From Bacteroidota bacterium (lineage in GTDB: Bacteria; Bacteroidota; Bacteroidia; Cytophagales; Cyclobacteriaceae): 34,818 bases of DNA. The stretch spans positions 1 to 34,818 of the forward strand of contig JAEWLI010000187.1 of assembly GCA_023393375.1 (NCBI GenBank), in the 5' to 3' direction. Under the pieces are notes generated by a model. It did not search any database and was not told the DNA's origin. It saw nothing but the letters and a program-made list of their open reading frames with translations. The position numbers and the translations under genes are program-made. This document shows positions 32,310 to 34,818 of this stretch, one piece after another. Position 1 is the stretch's first letter. Each line of letters begins with the position of its first letter.

Positions 32310-34022
32310 CTATTTATTTATCACTTCCCATGTTTTGGTCCATCCCGCTATCCATGGCTCTACATCAGGCTCAAATGCCCCTTTATAATTTACCTGCTCA
32401 AAGAATCCATCATCAGGATATTCACTAAGTCCTGATATAACTGCTTCATTTGAACCAGGAACAATTCCATTGAATTCGGGGTCAGTTGTTGTGTTGCCTG
32501 AAGAAGTAAAATAATTGGTGAAATAAGAGGCTGCATTATTTTTAACTGTTGGATCTACAGTACCTGCTGTAATGATTGTAAAAATATTGGCAGGGGTACC
32601 ATCAGCAACATTATACCATATGTTGTTTTCAAGTTTTAGATCACCGGTTTGCAGCCTGTCATAGCTACTTTCGATGTCAGTTCTTATTTCCAATGAGACA
32701 CCTTTTTCATAGTTGGCAAAGATACTGTTATGGTATTCTCCACCGGCATTATCTCTTAATAGCATGGTGCCCAACATATTTGGTACGCCAAACGATGTAA
32801 TATTATAAAATTTAGGCTTTGCATAAGGCATAGAAGCTTCGTTATTTCCTACCCCTCCGTCATGCTCACCGCCCCATGAATCATCTTTTACATTGGTTTC
32901 ACCTGCATAGATAAATCCGAACTGTACACTACCGCTAAATCCTTCGTCATAATCAAAACCATCATCGCCAATATAAGAAGCAACAAGGTATTTTGCATTA
33001 ACCGTTCCCCCAAACCATTCAATTCCGTCATCGAGATTGGACCAAACCTCTACATATTCAATAATGGTACCAGCACCTACACCACCTAAGGTCAATCCGT
33101 TGATCTCATTATCGCCACCAATCAAAGAGCCTCCATGACGGATAGACACATAGCGTATTACACCCGAGTTATCATTCACATCATCCCCTCCATAAAAAGG
33201 ATCTCCTTCCAGCCCATCTGTAGGTAAACCTTCAATAGCTTTTAATCCTCCTGTGGCGTCATCATTATCATTAATATTATTAGTAGGCGCATTTCCCAAC
33301 ACAATTAGTCCACCCCACAAAGCTTCTGCATCGTCTGGCACAGACCCTTCTAAATTATCGGCCAATCCAGTAAAAATAATGGGATTTTCCCTTGTTCCAT
33401 TAGCCATTATTTTTCCACCTCTGGAGATTACAAGTGCACTGGCTCCACCTCCCTGACCAGGCATCCCCTTAATTACGGTTCCGGCTTCAATCTCGATAGT
33501 TTGCCCTTCATTGACAAAGACAAATCCCTCAAGTGTGTAGGTGTTTCTTGCCAGCAGGGTATAGGTATTTGTTTCATCATCAAAGCCTTCTAAATCGGCT
33601 AGACCATTGCCCGAGGTGTTCAAAATAATATTTTGACCAGGCAGGGCTGTAGCAACTACTGTAACTGTTGCTGCATCTGTTCTATCTTGTTTATCAGTTA
33701 ATGTGAAAGTAAATTCATAAGAATCCCCTTCTTCTGCATCACCAGGTACTGTAAAAGGATAGGTTACCATCTGACTTTTGTCATTGGCATCAAATGTCAC
33801 ATTTCCTTCTGCATCACCAGAAACTGTAATTGATTTGATACCCGCATCGGCAGATGCATTTAAGCGTATATTTGTTGTTTCGCCTGGTTTTTGTTGGATT
33901 TGAGCATCTACTGCTTCAATTTCAGGACTATCAAAAACAGGATCATTCTCATCATCATTACACGCGGTGAAAAAGATGAGGCCCATCATTAACATCAAAA
34001 AGTAAACATTTAGTCTTTTCAT
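32310..34022 (-). CDS. Surface lipoprotein with parallel beta-helix-type repeats
   Basis: The 570-residue product starts with a lipoprotein signal (lipobox FTAC, Cys21), followed by the acidic NDDEND, which resembles the Bacteroidota surface-export signal. Residues about 35-125 form an Ig-like domain. From about 155 come repeats typical of right-handed beta-helix proteins (YTLEGFVFVNEGQTIEIEAG, ALVISRGGKIMANGT, WGGLIVLG, VIRYVSIRHGG, GTIIEYVEVWSNLDDGIEWF). Similar proteins often sit next to TonB-dependent receptors, and some have been labelled 'multidrug transporter' in databases, which is not supported. There is no catalytic signature I can name. The role is probably binding of a substrate on the cell surface with the receptor, inferred from position. 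Confidence 0.88.
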   Translation of the reverse strand: MKRLNVYFLMLMMGLIFFTACNDDENDPVFDSPEIEAVDAQIQQKPGETTNIRLNASADAGIKSITVSGDAEGNVTFDANDKSQMVTYPFTVPGDAEEGDSYEFTFTLTDKQDRTDAATVTVVATALPGQNIILNTSGNGLADLEGFDDETNTYTLLARNTYTLEGFVFVNEGQTIEIEAGTVIKGMPGQGGGASALVISRGGKIMANGTRENPIIFTGLADNLEGSVPDDAEALWGGLIVLGNAPTNNINDNDDATGGLKAIEGLPTDGLEGDPFYGGDDVNDNSGVIRYVSIRHGGSLIGGDNEINGLTLGGVGAGTIIEYVEVWSNLDDGIEWFGGTVNAKYLVASYIGDDGFDYDEGFSGSVQFGFIYAGETNVKDDSWGGEHDGGVGNNEASMPYAKPKFYNITSFGVPNMLGTMLLRDNAGGEYHNSIFANYEKGVSLEIRTDIESSYDRLQTGDLKLENNIWYNVADGTPANIFTIITAGTVDPTVKNNAASYFTNYFTSSGNTTTDPEFNGIVPGSNEAVISGLSEYPDDGFFEQVNYKGAFEPDVEPWIAGWTKTWEVINK

Positions 34023-34066
34023 TTCTTGTTAAATAAATTTTTGTAAATATTTTTTAATCATCGGTG

Positions 34067-34088
34067 CAAAAGTGCTAACACAGTGTTA
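34067..34088 (-). promoter_or_regulatory. Candidate promoter and operator dyad for the lipoprotein gene
   Basis: On the minus strand CACTTTTG (34067-34074), one base from TAnnTTTG, lies 44 bases before the ATG at 34022. Just upstream is the perfect dyad TAACAC-A-GTGTTA (34076-34088), the size and position of an operator. Inferred from layout only. Confidence 0.4.
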
Positions 34089-34255
34089 TCTAAAAGCGTA
34101 GTTGATTTTAACTTATCGTTAACTAAACTATCTGATGTTAAGAAGATATGATTTGTCCAAACCACATAAATGACAATCCCCAGATTGGTATATTCAAAAA
34201 TTAGCTGATTTGGTTATTGATTTGGCAAGTAAAATTATATGGACTTACTATTAAC

Positions 34256-34290
34256 AAATAGATGAACAAAAGCATCTATTTTTCTATTCT
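34256..34290 (+). terminator. Terminator-like hairpin upstream of the epimerase gene
   Basis: AAATAGATG (34256-34264), an 8-base loop and CATCTATTT (34273-34281) form a perfect 9-base stem followed by TTCTATTCT. There is no plus-strand gene upstream of it. It could be a small-RNA end, a leader structure of the epimerase gene or chance in AT-rich DNA. Confidence 0.4.
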
Positions 34291-34310
34291 TAAAGTAGAA
34301 TACAAATACT

Positions 34311-34818
34311 ATGGCTAATCATGTGTTAATTACCGGTGGTACCGGTTTAATAGGAAGCGCACTTACTAAAATGCTTTTGTCTAAAGGTTATAACGTGGCC
34401 CATCTGAGTCGTTCCCGAAGTGGTGATGAAAAAGTAAAAACCTTTACCTGGCAGGTGAGTAAAAATGTGGTTGAACCAGGTGCAATAGAAAACGCTGACT
34501 ACATCATTCATTTGGCTGGTACTAACCTCACATCGAAGAGATGGACAGCGGCTCAAAAGGAAAAGATGGAAAAAAGCCGGATAGAAACTTCTTACCTTTT
34601 GTATCAGAAATTACACCTTTTGAAGCATAAGGTAAAAGCAGTAGTATCCTCGTCAGGGATCAATTATTATGGTGCTGACAGCCAAGAGTTAATGGTGACT
34701 GAAGAATCTCCTGCCGGTACTGATTTTCTGGCGCAATTATGTGTGAAATGGGAAAATACAGTCTCCAAAATCAACAAATTAAAAATCAGGCTGATACAGT
34801 TTCGAACCGGGCCGGTAC
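34311..34818 (+). CDS. TIGR01777 family epimerase-like protein, 3' end outside window
   Basis: The 169 visible residues begin MANHVLITGGTGLIGSALTK, the NAD(P)-binding GxxGxxG loop of the extended SDR family, followed by YIIHLAGTNLTSKRWTAAQK, VVSSSGINYYG and FRTGPV. This combination, with AGTNLTSKRW in place of the typical epimerase AG motif, identifies the TIGR01777 (YfcH/SDR39U1-like) group, about 300 residues long. The usual epimerase YxxxK pair is replaced: the tyrosine in INYYG is in the position where YfcH has VGYYG. The substrate of the family is unknown. The ATG at 34311 is the first in frame. The last third of the gene lies beyond the window. Confidence 0.92.
   Translation, partial: MANHVLITGGTGLIGSALTKMLLSKGYNVAHLSRSRSGDEKVKTFTWQVSKNVVEPGAIENADYIIHLAGTNLTSKRWTAAQKEKMEKSRIETSYLLYQKLHLLKHKVKAVVSSSGINYYGADSQELMVTEESPAGTDFLAQLCVKWENTVSKINKLKIRLIQFRTGPV

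Noticed and set aside
32310..34022. SusD-like partner for the TonB-dependent receptor
   Set aside because: The protein is beta-repeat rich and lacks the helical TPR-like SusD fold.

Overview
The window reads as a chromosomal segment of an AT-rich member of the Bacteroidota, most likely the order Cytophagales. The grounds are: a PorE-like lipoprotein with TPR, PD40 propeller, carboxypeptidase-regulatory and OmpA parts; a TonB-dependent receptor with an N-terminal carboxypeptidase-regulatory domain, next to a surface-type lipoprotein; Bacteroidota-style promoters (TAnnTTTG, at ten places); and small conserved proteins typical of the group. No rRNA, tRNA, CRISPR array, transposase or phage gene was found. 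The gene at each end of the window is cut off.

Layout. 1-3526 (+): CPBP-type membrane protease (5' end outside), cdsA, glutamate dehydrogenase and psd. CdsA and Psd are two steps of phosphatidylethanolamine synthesis. 3597-4674 (-): prfB, encoded in two frames joined by a programmed +1 frameshift at codon 21. 4749-7164 (-): branched-chain aminotransferase, PduO-type cobalamin adenosyltransferase and a MacB/LolD-type ABC ATPase. 7319-7561 (-): a small unknown protein. 7879-11930 (-): plsC, gatC (53-base overlap) and a 993-residue membrane-TPR protein of unknown function. 12057-15301: OsmC-like protein (-), a 168-residue conserved protein (+) and the PorE-like lipoprotein (+). 15391-16560 (+): purM.

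16561-17930 is the most accessory-looking part: a gene-poor stretch, a four-helix-bundle (S23/IVP-like) protein gene, and directly behind its stop codon a strong imperfect hairpin that is not a terminator. 17931-22456 (-): batD, aroC, a dicarboxylate/amino-acid symporter and an Nfu-type Fe-S protein, closely packed. 22611-22802 (+): a 63-residue conserved protein. 22813-24652 (-): a methylated-DNA repair methyltransferase and a polytopic membrane protein. 24881-25162 (+) is a small unknown protein; 25228-25989 (-) is a membrane protein with a C-terminal zinc ribbon. 26581-27981 (-) is a beta-CASP metallo-beta-lactamase RNase, divergent from moxR (28278-29267, +). 29319-34022 (-) is a TonB-dependent receptor with a beta-helix surface lipoprotein upstream of it. 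From 34311 (+) a TIGR01777-type epimerase runs off the end.

The bulk is housekeeping. The points most worth following are the four-helix-bundle gene plus hairpin unit, the receptor/beta-helix lipoprotein pair, the prfB frameshift site with a perfect AGGAGG in a phylum that largely ignores Shine-Dalgarno sequences, and several large membrane proteins without known function. Several starts were shortened to an ATG because the longest reading frame began at TTG, upstream of a recognisable promoter, or inside the neighbouring gene.
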